Below, piece after piece: positions 14,310 through 23,414 of a stretch of DNA of 39,925 nucleotides. The DNA is from a virus. The stretch is taken from positions 1 through 39,925 of the IMG/VR virus record IMGVR_UViG_3300029448_000110. One strand, written 5' to 3'. Position numbers and translations under genes: made by a program. Below the pieces are notes generated by a model. That model did no database searches. It was not told where the DNA came from and saw only the letters and a list, made by a program, of their open reading frames with translations. Positions within the stretch are counted from its first letter, which is position 1, and each line of letters opens with the position of its first letter.

Positions 14310-16676
14310 TTACATCCTCTGTGAACGCAACACGAACTCTGCTTCTACCTCTGCGCTTTGGAAAGAGCAGGGTAGGTGACTGTCACTTTTCAGTTCAATT
14401 TGTGTATTTTGCGAATTGGAGTGGAGGCCAAAACGATAACTTCCTGTATCTAAAGGTACAGCACCAAGGATGTTAGTACCGCCACCTACCACTCTGCCAG
14501 TAAACGCTCGTGTGTAAGTGGTTCTGCTTGCAACAGGGAGGTTTTTATGGGGAACGGTTACAACATTAAAGAAGCCTGTATTTGCATAGACAACTGCCAT
14601 GTTTTTTAACTGTAGCCTGCCTGTAGTTATAGGCTGCTTTTGGTTGCGAAACACTTGTTCAGAAAACTGGTACAATAAAGTGTAAGGTACACCTGCGTAT
14701 ACTGTACCGCCTCCAGCTTGGAAAGTTGCGGCTGCTGATGCTGTCATAATTGCACCTGCTGCAGAAACATAAATAGCAGTACTGTCAGTGTAAGGTAGAG
14801 TATTACTGCCTGTAAGCTTTACTCTCCTGTCAAGCAATACTGGAAATGTAGTATCGGCAAGCGCATCATCCCGACTCAAGTTCATACGCTCTAACGCAAC
14901 ACTTGCTCCATACTGGACAACAAAGAAAATATCAGATTGGTCATACTCTATAAAACGTACATCACCAGAAAATTTCCACTGTGACCAAGCTGATTGTAGT
15001 TTCTTATTGTCTTGGTAAAAGAACTTGTAAGGATAAACTACTTTTGGATTGTCATCAGTAATCAGTAGAAGCATATCTTCGTTGGAAGATGCTGCCATAC
15101 TTTTAACAGTGCCAGCAATATAACTTGGTATGTGTGCTGTTATCTCAGTTGCATCATTTGTTTCGGTATCAATATTTACATAGTATTCGCGCACCCCAGA
15201 GAAAGAACCCTTCTTAGTAGGGAAATAAATAAACTTACCTGCGCCTTTAGGTTTTGCCTCAAGGCTGGCTTCAAAGCGTGTGGTAACATCAATGGATACA
15301 GTCTCAGGCGTTAGTAACTGTTCGGCTGATAAACGAAACTGTGAGAAATCTGAGAATAATATTAGACTCTCGTTGAACGGAACAGCATGTCTTAGAATAG
15401 AAACCTGATTGTTAGACACAGCTACATCAATCGGTGCGCTATCAACAAGAACAAGAACAGTTTTGCTAAAGAAATTAAAGTACTCTCCAGCCTCACTAAA
15501 GATGACATTTTCATCTGCTAACAAACCAAGCCTGTTCCTATGAAAGAACACGTCATTGATTGTTTTGCCTAAGAAAGAAGGGAATGGGTTTGTTCCATCA
15601 TCGCCAACAAGACGGTTATCATAAGTTCGTGTGCCTAATGTATAAGCTGAACCATTATAGGTCAGGGTATGTGGCATAGTGGCAGGGTCAAGAGTAATAT
15701 CTAGGCCACCTTTAATTGTCTCTTTCCATACGGAATTACCGTTAGTTTCATCTGTAGAAAACTTTACGAAATAGTCATCCTGTCCTTTTTGGTTGTCACC
15801 TGATACCAAGATAACAAAGTCTTCTGGTGACTGGGTAGGTAACTTCTTAAAGTCAGGTGTTTCACCTTTAAACGCTCTAAGATGCTCACCACCCCTACTA
15901 TCCGATACTTCTAAGGTGAAGTCATCGCTGGATGAGTTCCCAAAAATGTGAATTACGTTTCCGTACAAAGCAAAACTTAATCCAGGTATAGTTGCGCCAG
16001 CGGTAGTGCCATAGTAAGTAGACTCAGTAGCTGTATTATACCTAAGATTGGATGCAATACGGTCAGTTTGTATAGACTGTTCGGCATTAGTAGAAGCAGC
16101 CGTAGAGTCCTGTACTGATGCCATTGTGGTTATTGCACGAGTATAGGTTGTACCGCCTTTAGTTATGTTTAAAGTATAGGTAACCATGTAATCGGCTTTA
16201 GCTACATGAACTAATGCTTCTGGGTTTCTAACAGGAGAAGTGGCAGAGGTCTTTGCTACTGTTCTTGTTTTATTTACGAGAAATGTAAAATCAGCAACAG
16301 TTGTAGCTGTAAGTTCTGTCGAAGGATTTGTAAGTCCTGATAAATAATTAGTACCGTTGTTTGTAAGCGTCTTAACTGTACCAGCACTATCCGTAATGGT
16401 AGTCGTGCCATCTTTCTGTATTGTTAAAAAATGTAACGAGTTATCAGAGTTTCTGATTGGATGGATAAAAGCCTTAGAAAAATCAGACTGCTGTTGACTG
16501 GTTAATCCAGTAAGAAAAAAGCCCCTATGTTCTGTAGGAGGTCTTTTGGTTAAACCATCTACGACACTAGACAATCCATTCTCTTGTTTCTCTGCCTGTG
16601 TCACCAGTCTTATAGAAGGGGGCTGCTGAGATACACCATTAATAAGGTTGGGAATGGACGTGCTAATTAGTGTCAT
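14310..16676 (-). CDS. Tail tubular protein B (T7 gp12-like nozzle)
   Basis: A protein of 788 residues. The opening MTLISTSIPNLINGVSQQPP followed by SIRLVTQAEKQENGLSSVVD is the diagnostic start of gp12-type tail nozzle proteins (I-P-N-L-I-x-G-V-S-Q-Q-P, then the E-N-G-x-x-x-V-x-x-G-L segment). Further family landmarks are FFHRNRLGLLADENVIFSEA near residue 375 and LVDSAPIDVAVSNNQVSILR near 415. The protein forms the end of the short tail. The start overlaps the last four bases of the gp11-like gene. Confidence 0.93.
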   Translation of the reverse strand: MTLISTSIPNLINGVSQQPPSIRLVTQAEKQENGLSSVVDGLTKRPPTEHRGFFLTGLTSQQQSDFSKAFIHPIRNSDNSLHFLTIQKDGTTTITDSAGTVKTLTNNGTNYLSGLTNPSTELTATTVADFTFLVNKTRTVAKTSATSPVRNPEALVHVAKADYMVTYTLNITKGGTTYTRAITTMASVQDSTAASTNAEQSIQTDRIASNLRYNTATESTYYGTTAGATIPGLSFALYGNVIHIFGNSSSDDFTLEVSDSRGGEHLRAFKGETPDFKKLPTQSPEDFVILVSGDNQKGQDDYFVKFSTDETNGNSVWKETIKGGLDITLDPATMPHTLTYNGSAYTLGTRTYDNRLVGDDGTNPFPSFLGKTINDVFFHRNRLGLLADENVIFSEAGEYFNFFSKTVLVLVDSAPIDVAVSNNQVSILRHAVPFNESLILFSDFSQFRLSAEQLLTPETVSIDVTTRFEASLEAKPKGAGKFIYFPTKKGSFSGVREYYVNIDTETNDATEITAHIPSYIAGTVKSMAASSNEDMLLLITDDNPKVVYPYKFFYQDNKKLQSAWSQWKFSGDVRFIEYDQSDIFFVVQYGASVALERMNLSRDDALADTTFPVLLDRRVKLTGSNTLPYTDSTAIYVSAAGAIMTASAAATFQAGGGTVYAGVPYTLLYQFSEQVFRNQKQPITTGRLQLKNMAVVYANTGFFNVVTVPHKNLPVASRTTYTRAFTGRVVGGGTNILGAVPLDTGSYRFGLHSNSQNTQIELKSDSHLPCSFQSAEVEAEFVLRSQRM

Positions 16677-17260
16677 GTGACAGTCCTCTGGGCTACCCTG
16701 TTAATAATACTGAAGGTGTCAAAGTTGTTGAAGATATTAAAATCTTGTCCTTCACCTTCCATATCCTTCATTTCGGATAAAGCACGAGCTTCGTCTTTTT
16801 CTGAAAACCCATGTAGGTTTGCTGAACCAACAAGACGGTCAAGGCATATACGCCCTGCTCTTATAGTGATGTAACGCTTGACTACTTCGGGGAGGTCTAC
16901 AAAATCTAATTCTGTTACAATATCAAGATACACTGTGCCAGTTATAGTGTAGGTGTTATTTACTCTATCAAACATTTTAAGACCACGTTGTACTAGGTCT
17001 AGGTTTCCTGTTTTCTGAGTGCTATCTGCTCTTAAAATATCAGTGGGTAATACAATATTATTATTAGTGTCGGGGTTAAAAACTACCGATAGTTGTCTGT
17101 TAAAAGAGTAGCCTTGTGACTGCACCTCTTTACTGACAGACTCTAGGATGGTTTCAGCAATGTCAGCTTCGACTAAACCTAAGTTCAATGCAGTAACAGG
17201 AGCTTCTCCGATAGCCGATAGCATTGTGTTAACTGCTTCTAGCTTGGTTGTCTGCGCCAT
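16673..17260 (-). CDS. Tail tubular protein A (T7 gp11-like adaptor)
   Basis: A protein of 195 residues, beginning MAQTTKLEAVNTMLSAIGEA followed by PVTALN. The opening LEAVNxMLxAIGEAPVxxL and the later SQGYSFNRQL and YITIRAGRICLDRLVG are typical for gp11-like adaptors, which link portal and nozzle. GGAGG stands five bases before the ATG. It overlaps the gp12-like gene by four bases, so the two products are likely made in step. Confidence 0.93.
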   Translation of the reverse strand: MAQTTKLEAVNTMLSAIGEAPVTALNLGLVEADIAETILESVSKEVQSQGYSFNRQLSVVFNPDTNNNIVLPTDILRADSTQKTGNLDLVQRGLKMFDRVNNTYTITGTVYLDIVTELDFVDLPEVVKRYITIRAGRICLDRLVGSANLHGFSEKDEARALSEMKDMEGEGQDFNIFNNFDTFSIINRVAQRTVT

Positions 17261-17269
17261 GCTAACCTC

Positions 17270-17527
17270 CTATGCTTTCCATTTAGTTTTATTAGCCCAA
17301 TAAGCTGCGCTAGTTTCGCCTTTGTTTATATTCTTGCGGTGTCTGTCTTTAAACGCTTTACGTTGTTTGTCAGATTGATTTGTCTTTGCACCTTGTTCAC
17401 CGTACCTAATAAGCTTAGGATTTTTTACTGTGCCAATAAGGACAGCATGTGATTTGGTTTTGTGATTGGGTGTCCTAATAGGAATACGCAATCCTTTGAA
17501 GTTGTGGCCTCCGCGCATTATAGCCAT
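17270..17527 (-). CDS. Small basic conserved phage protein after the capsid gene
   Basis: I start it at the ATG at 17527 (MAIMRGGHNFKGLRIPIRTP), with GAGG nine bases upstream. This gives 85 residues. The C-terminus holds KAFKDRHRKNINKGETSAAY then WANKTKWKA, a motif (F-K-A-R-H-x-K-N-I-x-K-G-x-x-S-A-A-Y-W-A-N-x-x-K-W) seen in small proteins beside capsid genes of many marine podoviruses. It is strongly basic. The function is unknown. DNA binding inside the capsid or a zinc-free fold are possible guesses. Confidence 0.75.
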   Translation of the reverse strand: MAIMRGGHNFKGLRIPIRTPNHKTKSHAVLIGTVKNPKLIRYGEQGAKTNQSDKQRKAFKDRHRKNINKGETSAAYWANKTKWKA

Positions 17528-17544
17528 GTGGTATATCCTCAAAA

Positions 17545-17575
17545 GAAAAGGAGGAGCCGTTAAGCTCCCCCTCCG
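17545..17575 (-). terminator. Rho-independent terminator after the major capsid gene
   Basis: On the minus strand the stem GGGGGAGC pairs with GCTCCTCC (one G-U pair) around a six-base loop, and TTTTCTTTT follows. It stands 7 bases after the capsid stop codon. As in T7 after gene 10, it would let capsid mRNA exceed the tail genes in amount by partial termination. Confidence 0.8.
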
Positions 17576-17581
17576 TTAAAC

Positions 17582-18703
17582 TTAGGCCTCTAAGAGAGCG
17601 ATTGCAGAAGCAGGGCGAAGGACGTTGTGTCCCATTGCATACTTAGCAACCATCAAAGTGCCTTGACGGTTAATCTGGTACTCAGACTCCATACCCAAAT
17701 CGAGCAGCTTAACAGTAGCTACAGCGTCTGGAGTGAAGACGAAACCACGGATTTTTGCAGCGAGTGCTACGATGTCCACGCTATCTACGTTAGCAGTAGG
17801 CAAGTCGTAAGCTGTTGCGCGTCCTGAGCCTGCAGTGTTTGCAAGTGGAGCGTTATCAATAGTCTTACCTTCGTTGGCGTTGCCTGTTGTAAATGCGCTG
17901 GCATGGTACAGGTTAGTAACGTCAGCATGGTTTGACATGTACACAGGCATACCAGCAATGTTTGGAACATTAGCGGCTGCGATAGAACCATTGCCACCGA
18001 AGTCGCGGTTCATGTACACAAGCTTGTTGCCATCAGTAACATCTAACAATGCGTAGTACTGGTCAGGTGGAAGGAGAACACATGCACCATCCATTGGTAC
18101 GTTCTTCTTCTCCATCTCTTTACGAGCATTGAAGATTGCCTGAGCAATATGTGATGCATCAATGTCGTGGGCATTCGTAGAACCAATGGTTACGTTATCG
18201 GTAAAGTCTTCTTCACCAAAAGCTTTATAGTCTTGGACAAGACCAGCAGCACGAGTGGCATTGGTAGACAAAGCAGCTTTAACAAGCATACGAGCTACGT
18301 TTCGGTCAGCTTCGTTAGCTAGTGCAATACCAGCTTCCTTTGAGTAGATTGAACGTACATCGTAGTGGTTGATTGCTTCGTCAATGTTTGCAATGAACTG
18401 GCTAGAGATGAGCAAGTCATCAATAGTTACGATACGCTCACCTGCGCGAATAGACCCACCAGTGATTTCGTTTCCTGGTGTTAGGTATTCGGCAGTGGCA
18501 CGGCCTGTCATTGGGAATGAAGCAGACTTACCTTTTGAGATTGTACGAGTACGGACTTTATCAGAAATGATTTTCTTTTCTTCAAAAGCAGTGAGAACCT
18601 CGCCAGCGTAAAGCTTGAGAAACAAGTCTCGCACGTCACCTGACAGGTTATTTTGGCCTTGAAAGCTTACGCTATAGGCCGGATTTGAAGCGGCTGATGC
18701 CAT
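17582..18703 (-). CDS. Major capsid protein (T7 gp10-like)
   Basis: A protein of 373 residues beginning MASAASNPAYSVSFQGQNNL. Diagnostic parts are LFLKLYAGEVLTAFEEKKII, the segment SFPMTGRATAEYLTPGNEI, IDEAINHYDVRSIYSKE and CVLLPPDQYYALLD. These match the HK97-fold capsid proteins of T7-like phages. AGAGG stands before the ATG. There is a noncoding gap of about 200 bases upstream and a strong terminator just downstream. Both suit a highly expressed gene. Confidence 0.95.
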   Translation of the reverse strand: MASAASNPAYSVSFQGQNNLSGDVRDLFLKLYAGEVLTAFEEKKIISDKVRTRTISKGKSASFPMTGRATAEYLTPGNEITGGSIRAGERIVTIDDLLISSQFIANIDEAINHYDVRSIYSKEAGIALANEADRNVARMLVKAALSTNATRAAGLVQDYKAFGEEDFTDNVTIGSTNAHDIDASHIAQAIFNARKEMEKKNVPMDGACVLLPPDQYYALLDVTDGNKLVYMNRDFGGNGSIAAANVPNIAGMPVYMSNHADVTNLYHASAFTTGNANEGKTIDNAPLANTAGSGRATAYDLPTANVDSVDIVALAAKIRGFVFTPDAVATVKLLDLGMESEYQINRQGTLMVAKYAMGHNVLRPASAIALLEA

Positions 18704-18905
18704 TTTAATTACCTCTTAGTAATGTTGTTGAGTTAAAGTACACTCAGCAATCATCACATCCTTTCGCCAAGATTGTCTGCCGCAGCAGGTCAGGGGTAAT
18801 CGTTTGTTATGTTGGCTGTGTGTTAGGGTTTCCCCTTTTAAATACACCCAGTAGATGTACTTAAAAGGAGAGGGGGTACAAAGACCCCCAATCCAATGGA
18901 GACAG
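18704..18905. other. Intergenic region between scaffold and capsid genes
   Basis: About 200 bases without an ORF. On the minus strand it begins with a GGGGGT/ACCCCC hairpin (listed as a terminator). Then comes the pair CTTTTAAGTACATCT and GTGTATTTAAAAG, an AT-rich imperfect inverted repeat, and the capsid ribosome binding site at the far end. I see no copy of the phage promoter motif here. Confidence 0.6.
18868..18892 (-). terminator. Possible weak terminator after the scaffold gene
   Basis: On the minus strand GGGGGT, a six-base loop and ACCCCC are followed by TCTCCTTTTAAG. The stem is short but GC-only apart from one pair, and a T-rich tail follows. It lies a few bases after the scaffold stop codon. 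Confidence 0.5.
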
Positions 18906-19691
18906 TTAGAATACCGAAGAACGTGCCATCATTTGTGCCACTCTCTGTCGGTAGGCAGGGTCACTTTGATATCTGGGGTCACGCATAGCTGCAGTTACTT
19001 CTGCCGCGCTTTCAAATCGCCCACCCGAAGTCGCACTAGTTGTGCCTTCAACTAAGTTAGGCTCTGTGCCTACTTCGGAACGATACCTCGCTACCAAACC
19101 CTGTACTGCAAGGCGTGTGATGCCTTCATCTCCAGTATCCACGGTAGCGTTATATGCTTCGATTTCAGAAGGAGCTAAATTTCCCGAAGCCCACTCCATC
19201 ATCTTACTATAGTCTTCCTGTCCACCAGCAATCTCATACATTGAGTTAGTGGCAGAGGAGGCTATAGCTTCTTGTCCTTGAATATAAGTTTCAACAAGAC
19301 TGCGAGGAAAGCCTGCTTCTTCCAATGCTTGATAAGCATCAGGACTAAGCTCTCCATTCTCAGTATATTCTTGTTGAAATACATCAAAGTCTAACCCTAC
19401 GTTGTCCAGAACTTCCGATACTTCATTAGCGTTATTGCTAGGAATGCTTTCGGCTTCTGGTTCAGTGGGTTCTGCAGGAGCGTCCTCTTCTTCTGGCTTG
19501 CCCATCTTCTGCTCAAGCGCAGTGTAGGCCTGAGCCATCGCTTCAACGGAAGCAAACTTCTCAGGGAGCCAATCAGGACGCTCAGGATTATTATTCTTTT
19601 CTATTTGTTCTGCTTTTTCAAGCATAGCTTTGGTATGCTCTGCAGGCTCAGCCCCTGCGTCTAAGTCATGCGTATTTAAACTGTCTACCAT
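18906..19691 (-). CDS. Capsid assembly scaffolding protein (T7 gp9-like)
   Basis: The start is taken at 19691 (MVDSLNTHDLDAGAEPAEHT), because an AATAGGT lies upstream and the longer reading runs back into the portal gene. The protein is 261 residues, very acidic in the first half (EEEDAPAEPTEPEAESIPSN at about 70-95), and has RPDWLPEKFASVEAMAQAYT, which is typical of phage scaffolds. The C-terminus, MRDPRYQSDPAYRQRVAQMM, is the basic capsid-binding end. It directs assembly of the procapsid and then leaves. It sits between portal and capsid as in T7. Confidence 0.92.
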   Translation of the reverse strand: MVDSLNTHDLDAGAEPAEHTKAMLEKAEQIEKNNNPERPDWLPEKFASVEAMAQAYTALEQKMGKPEEEDAPAEPTEPEAESIPSNNANEVSEVLDNVGLDFDVFQQEYTENGELSPDAYQALEEAGFPRSLVETYIQGQEAIASSATNSMYEIAGGQEDYSKMMEWASGNLAPSEIEAYNATVDTGDEGITRLAVQGLVARYRSEVGTEPNLVEGTTSATSGGRFESAAEVTAAMRDPRYQSDPAYRQRVAQMMARSSVF

Positions 19692-19698
19692 TATATAC

Positions 19699-21261
19699 CT
19701 ATTCGCTTGGTGGTTGTTGTACTTGCGCTGCACCTTGCTTAATCATCTCAGGTGTGCCTTTAACAGCCATCTGTTGCATCATCTGCATCTGTTGTTGCTG
19801 TTGCTGCATTTCCATTGCTTGGGCTTGTTCTTGTGCCTTCTGCTCCTCAGACTTAATTAGACCGTTGGTATCAATCCCCAGACTGGCTCCCAATCGGTCA
19901 ATGTAATCTGAGATATTCATTTCAGATGCAATTACCTGCGCCCCTAAAGGCTGTAAATATTGCAGGAATGTAGCAAGTTTGTTGAGGTCTTGGCCTCTAC
20001 CCAAGGCTTCAATGCCTGTGACAATCGTAGGCTTGACTGCACCTTTTGGTAGCTTAGGCATCTTACCTGAGCGTTCTAGGGTAGCCATGATAGTCTTAAT
20101 CAAAGGCATCTGTAGTTCTTGAGACAGGATTGAGTACACACCGCCCAGCGCAGACTCCAACTCCTGAGCCATAAACCTTACTTCTTCGGCAGTCACACGC
20201 TCAGCTTGACGCTGTACGCTGCTGTTCATAAGGAAGGCGTAAGATATTCTTTCGTTGATTGTCCTTGCGGTTTCAAGCGCAACCCTAAAGTCAGAGGCCT
20301 TCTGTACTTGTAGAGTAGACACATCAGCAGCATCACCACTAACAATAGCACCGTTAGGGCTTTCAGCTAGGGTTCTGGTCTTGGTTGTACCGTTTGGTTT
20401 GACAAGGAACAATATCTTACTTGAGGCCGCAGCCCCCTCAACGATAGCTTTTGTCAAAGCCTCAAGGCTTCTCAAGTCACCAATGTATTCTTCAACGTAT
20501 CCTCTTCCATAATCTTCACCGTCTACACGAGTAAAACGTAATGGAAGAAAGGGACATTCATCTTCTTTAAATTTACCACGAGTGTTTGGAATTTCTATTC
20601 CTTGTACCTCTTGGTAAACTTCCCAACCTTTATTAACACGAGTGGTGTGAGTATAAAGCTCAAGGTTTTTCATTTCTGTATCGGAGGTTTCAATAACCTC
20701 ACGAATTTCTTGAGGGAGCATAAGTGCGTTAACACTCTCCTTCGTCAAGATTTCCAAAACATTACCCATCGAATCACGCTTAACAACATAACGGTCAAGC
20801 TTGAATATCTTCATACCACCTGCTTTGGGCATGTAGAGTAAGGCGTTACCTGTAACAATAAGTTGTTTGAGTGCTTCAAACACAGGCACACGCATTGCTT
20901 TGGCTTCTATCTCTTGCATACCTGCTCGTTCAATACGAGACAAAGCTTCTTCGACAGCACCACGAGCATCAGAGCCTGCTAGTTCAGCAAGGTCAAAGTC
21001 ATCAATGGTCAGTCTAAAGAAAGGACTATTAGGAGGTAACAATGTAAGAAGAAGCTTAGAGGCTAGGTTGTTTGTGCCTCTTGCTCCTACCCCTTGGTAA
21101 GGGGTTGCATAGACTGTACTTCCACTATGTCCGTCAGGTGGCAGGAGAGTAGGGATGGTCAGTTCTGCAGCATCACGCCCACGCTGTAAGAATACATCTC
21201 TTGATGTTTCACACATAGCGTATCGTTTAGCAGCAGTACCTTCGCTAATCTCTAAAGCCAT
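19699..21261 (-). CDS. Portal / head-tail connector protein (T7 gp8-like)
   Basis: A protein of 520 residues. Diagnostic parts are YATPYQGVGARGTNNLASKL, LLPPNSPFFRLTIDD, SRIERAGMQEIEAKAMRVPV and VTAEEVRFMAQELESALGGV. The C-terminus is rich in Gln and Met (about 480-505) and is repetitive at the DNA level. The portal forms the dodecameric ring at one capsid vertex through which DNA enters and leaves. It belongs to the late operon driven by the phage promoter at 21698-21715. Confidence 0.95.
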   Translation of the reverse strand: MALEISEGTAAKRYAMCETSRDVFLQRGRDAAELTIPTLLPPDGHSGSTVYATPYQGVGARGTNNLASKLLLTLLPPNSPFFRLTIDDFDLAELAGSDARGAVEEALSRIERAGMQEIEAKAMRVPVFEALKQLIVTGNALLYMPKAGGMKIFKLDRYVVKRDSMGNVLEILTKESVNALMLPQEIREVIETSDTEMKNLELYTHTTRVNKGWEVYQEVQGIEIPNTRGKFKEDECPFLPLRFTRVDGEDYGRGYVEEYIGDLRSLEALTKAIVEGAAASSKILFLVKPNGTTKTRTLAESPNGAIVSGDAADVSTLQVQKASDFRVALETARTINERISYAFLMNSSVQRQAERVTAEEVRFMAQELESALGGVYSILSQELQMPLIKTIMATLERSGKMPKLPKGAVKPTIVTGIEALGRGQDLNKLATFLQYLQPLGAQVIASEMNISDYIDRLGASLGIDTNGLIKSEEQKAQEQAQAMEMQQQQQQMQMMQQMAVKGTPEMIKQGAAQVQQPPSE

Positions 21262-21271
21262 TGTTTAATAC

Positions 21272-21502
21272 CTATCCTATGTTCACGCCTGAGCCTGTAG
21301 AGCCTGTAGGTGTGTTGATTGCTAACGCTGGGTCTGCTGTCGTAATCTTTAATTTATTCTTACCTGTTTTTTTCTTCATATTTAGCGTGGATTGTGTATC
21401 AACCTCCGCTAACCCGCTTTCAAATTCTGGACTTGATGCTGTAACAGGGGCAGCTTGGGCTTGTACCATTGGTTTAGGTGATGAACGCTGTGGAAAGCAC
21501 AT
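21272..21502 (-). CDS. Small conserved protein upstream of portal (MCFP family)
   Basis: The start is taken at 21502, nine bases after GAGG: MCFPQRSSPKPMVQAQAAPV, 76 residues. The later KKKTGKNKLKITTADPALAI and GSGVNIG fit short proteins that open MCF and end K-L-x-I-x-x-x-x-x-G-x-N-I, found directly before portal genes in marine T7-like phages. It is rich in Pro and Ala and probably unstructured. A virion or assembly role is likely but not proven. Confidence 0.7.
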   Translation of the reverse strand: MCFPQRSSPKPMVQAQAAPVTASSPEFESGLAEVDTQSTLNMKKKTGKNKLKITTADPALAINTPTGSTGSGVNIG

Positions 21503-21506
21503 AATA

Positions 21507-21686
21507 TTATTCCTCAAAATTTTGATTATATAATTCTTCCAGCTTCCGCATAACGGACTGCTGGCCTTGCAGGAAGCGGAGTTCTTCTAAAGAAATCTCG
21601 TTAGCTGGAAGATGATTTGGGAACAAGTCTTGAATATAATTCAAAAGTTCCTTGGATAAAGTTGGGTTATCATTGAATATCTTCAT
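21507..21686 (-). CDS. Small hypothetical protein, first gene of the head operon
   Basis: An ORF of 59 residues beginning MKIFNDNPTLSKELLNYIQD, then LFPNHLPANEISLEELRFLQ and GQQSVMRKLEELYNQNFEE. It is helical and acidic. Its end supplies the GAGG ribosome binding site for the next gene. It begins 12 bases after the phage promoter copy at 21698-21715, so it is the first message of the late operon. Proteins with an L-P-x-x-E-I-x-x-x-E-L-x-F-L-x-G-Q-Q segment stand before portal genes in related phages. The function is unknown. Confidence 0.75.
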   Translation of the reverse strand: MKIFNDNPTLSKELLNYIQDLFPNHLPANEISLEELRFLQGQQSVMRKLEELYNQNFEE

Positions 21687-21697
21687 AATGATTGTAC

Positions 21698-21715
21698 CTA
21701 TAGGGGGACTTTAGA
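21698..21715 (-). promoter_or_regulatory. Phage RNA polymerase promoter P3 (head operon)
   Basis: On the minus strand TCTAAAGTCCCCCTATAG, with one base different from the copies at 30004 and 39540. As in T7 the motif ends in CTATAG, where transcription would begin. It lies between the RNR stop codon and the first head gene, so it should be a late promoter. Confidence 0.85.
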
Positions 21716-21716
21716 G

Positions 21717-23414
21717 TCACCCACATTCCTTTTGTCCTGTTGTGGGGTCAATGAAACAGGCTTCAGCCTTGTTGTCGTTGTCACTAACCTCGTTCAAAAT
21801 TCCATATCTTTTTCCTGATGCGCGGAATGTCGTAATCCCTTTGCACCCCATCGTCCATGCATCTGAGTACAGTTTCTTGAACTCATCGTAGGTAACTTGG
21901 TCACCAACATTGCAGGTCTTTGATACGGCTGAGTCCACATATTGTGAGACCAGTGCCAGCACAGCTAAGTGTTCTTGTGCTGTAATCTCATTGGCTGTAC
22001 GTCCTTTGTAGCCCTGTGCGTAGGCGTAATCTTCGACACGCTCTACTGTATGTCCATCAAACTGCTGGATTGTACGGTCATAATAGTTGCTAAAAGGTGG
22101 TTCGATGCCTGACGATACGTTGTCTGCTGTCAGTGAGATTGTTCCTGTTGGAGCAATGCTGGTAAGGTGACTATTCCTAATACCTTTTTCTTTTATCTTA
22201 TCGATAACCCAAGGAGATAAGGTCTGGATAAACTCACCCTGCAGGTAGTGGTACTCATCATAGAGAGGAAAAGAACCTTTCTCTTCCGCAAGGTCAGCCG
22301 ATGCGGAGTAGCAATGGTCACGAAGGACAGTCATAACCTCTTCGGTAAACGCCATGAACTTCTCTGAAGCGTAAGGAAACCCACACATCTCAGCAGCATT
22401 AGCAAGGCCTGTTACACCTAGTCCCATCCTGCGTTTGTTCTCTGCTTCTGTCTTCTGTTCTGGGAGAGGATAGATTGTTCTGTCTACGACATTATCCATA
22501 GCACGAACTACATTATGAATGTCACCAGTGAATAAGCCAAAGTCAAATGCACCATCAAGAACATACTTTGTTAGGTTGAAAGAACCCAGCAGACATGCAC
22601 CGTATGGAGGCAAAGGCTGTTCTCCACATGGGTTTGTGGCTTCTATTTTTTCACAGTACTTTAGGTTGTTTTTGTTGTTGATAGTATCAATAAACAAAAC
22701 TCCAGGCTCAGCCCAATCCCATGTACTATTCATAATCCTATCCCACAAAGCCTTGGGGTCTATCTCTTTGTAGACCTTGCCTTCAAACATAAGGGGGAAG
22801 GGCGTGTCGTTTGCAAGACACTCCATGAATTTATCGGTCACGCCAACGCTGATGTTAAAACCTGTGAGCTTGTCAGAGTTGTGCTTGGCTGCAATGAACT
22901 GTTCGATGTCGGGATGGTCAATGCGTAGCACACCCATCTGCGCTCCACGCCTGTGACCTGATGAAGCTATGGTCTGACATACTGCATCAAAGATACCCAT
23001 GAAGCTTACGGCTCCACTGCTACGACTATCAAGGGTCACAATCCTATCACCTCTTGGGCGTAGTCGGCTGAAGTCATACCCAATACCTCCACCTTTTTTC
23101 ATGGTAAAAGCTGACTCAGTGGCTTTCTCCATTATGGACTCCATTGAATCCTCAATGTGTCCACTAACAAAACAGTTGTAAGCTGTAGTCTGTCGGGCTG
23201 CACCCATTGCATTCTGTACCCTACCTGCAGGGAGGAAACGCATGTGTCTTAGGGCATCCTTGAACGACTCAAAGTGGTCAGGGCTATCCTTCAATGCTGC
23301 AGCTATGCGTACAATTTTATCGTAAAAACTCTCACCTGTTTGGCGATACTTAACTGTATCTATCTCTTGTGATAGAGGTAGGGTCATTCCGTAGTGTCTG
23401 TTGGGTATGCTCAT
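21717..23414 (-). CDS. nrdJ: Ribonucleoside reductase, adenosylcobalamin-dependent (class II) type
   Basis: A protein of 565 residues. It reduces ribonucleotides to deoxyribonucleotides for phage replication. Visible landmarks are RFLPAGRVQNAMGA, a GGGIGYDFSRLRPRGD segment, SSGHRRGAQMGVLRIDHPDI, the active-site loop KIEATNPCGEQPLPPYGACL (Cys and Glu of NPCGEQ) and the phosphate-binding TSIAPTGTISLTADNVSSGI. The last residues, EACFIDPTTGQKECG, give the C-terminal cysteine pair that re-reduces the active site. There is no small-subunit (NrdB) gene, as expected for a cobalamin enzyme. It is the last gene of the replication operon. Use of B12 from the host is inferred from the family. Confidence 0.88.
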   Translation of the reverse strand: MSIPNRHYGMTLPLSQEIDTVKYRQTGESFYDKIVRIAAALKDSPDHFESFKDALRHMRFLPAGRVQNAMGAARQTTAYNCFVSGHIEDSMESIMEKATESAFTMKKGGGIGYDFSRLRPRGDRIVTLDSRSSGAVSFMGIFDAVCQTIASSGHRRGAQMGVLRIDHPDIEQFIAAKHNSDKLTGFNISVGVTDKFMECLANDTPFPLMFEGKVYKEIDPKALWDRIMNSTWDWAEPGVLFIDTINNKNNLKYCEKIEATNPCGEQPLPPYGACLLGSFNLTKYVLDGAFDFGLFTGDIHNVVRAMDNVVDRTIYPLPEQKTEAENKRRMGLGVTGLANAAEMCGFPYASEKFMAFTEEVMTVLRDHCYSASADLAEEKGSFPLYDEYHYLQGEFIQTLSPWVIDKIKEKGIRNSHLTSIAPTGTISLTADNVSSGIEPPFSNYYDRTIQQFDGHTVERVEDYAYAQGYKGRTANEITAQEHLAVLALVSQYVDSAVSKTCNVGDQVTYDEFKKLYSDAWTMGCKGITTFRASGKRYGILNEVSDNDNKAEACFIDPTTGQKECG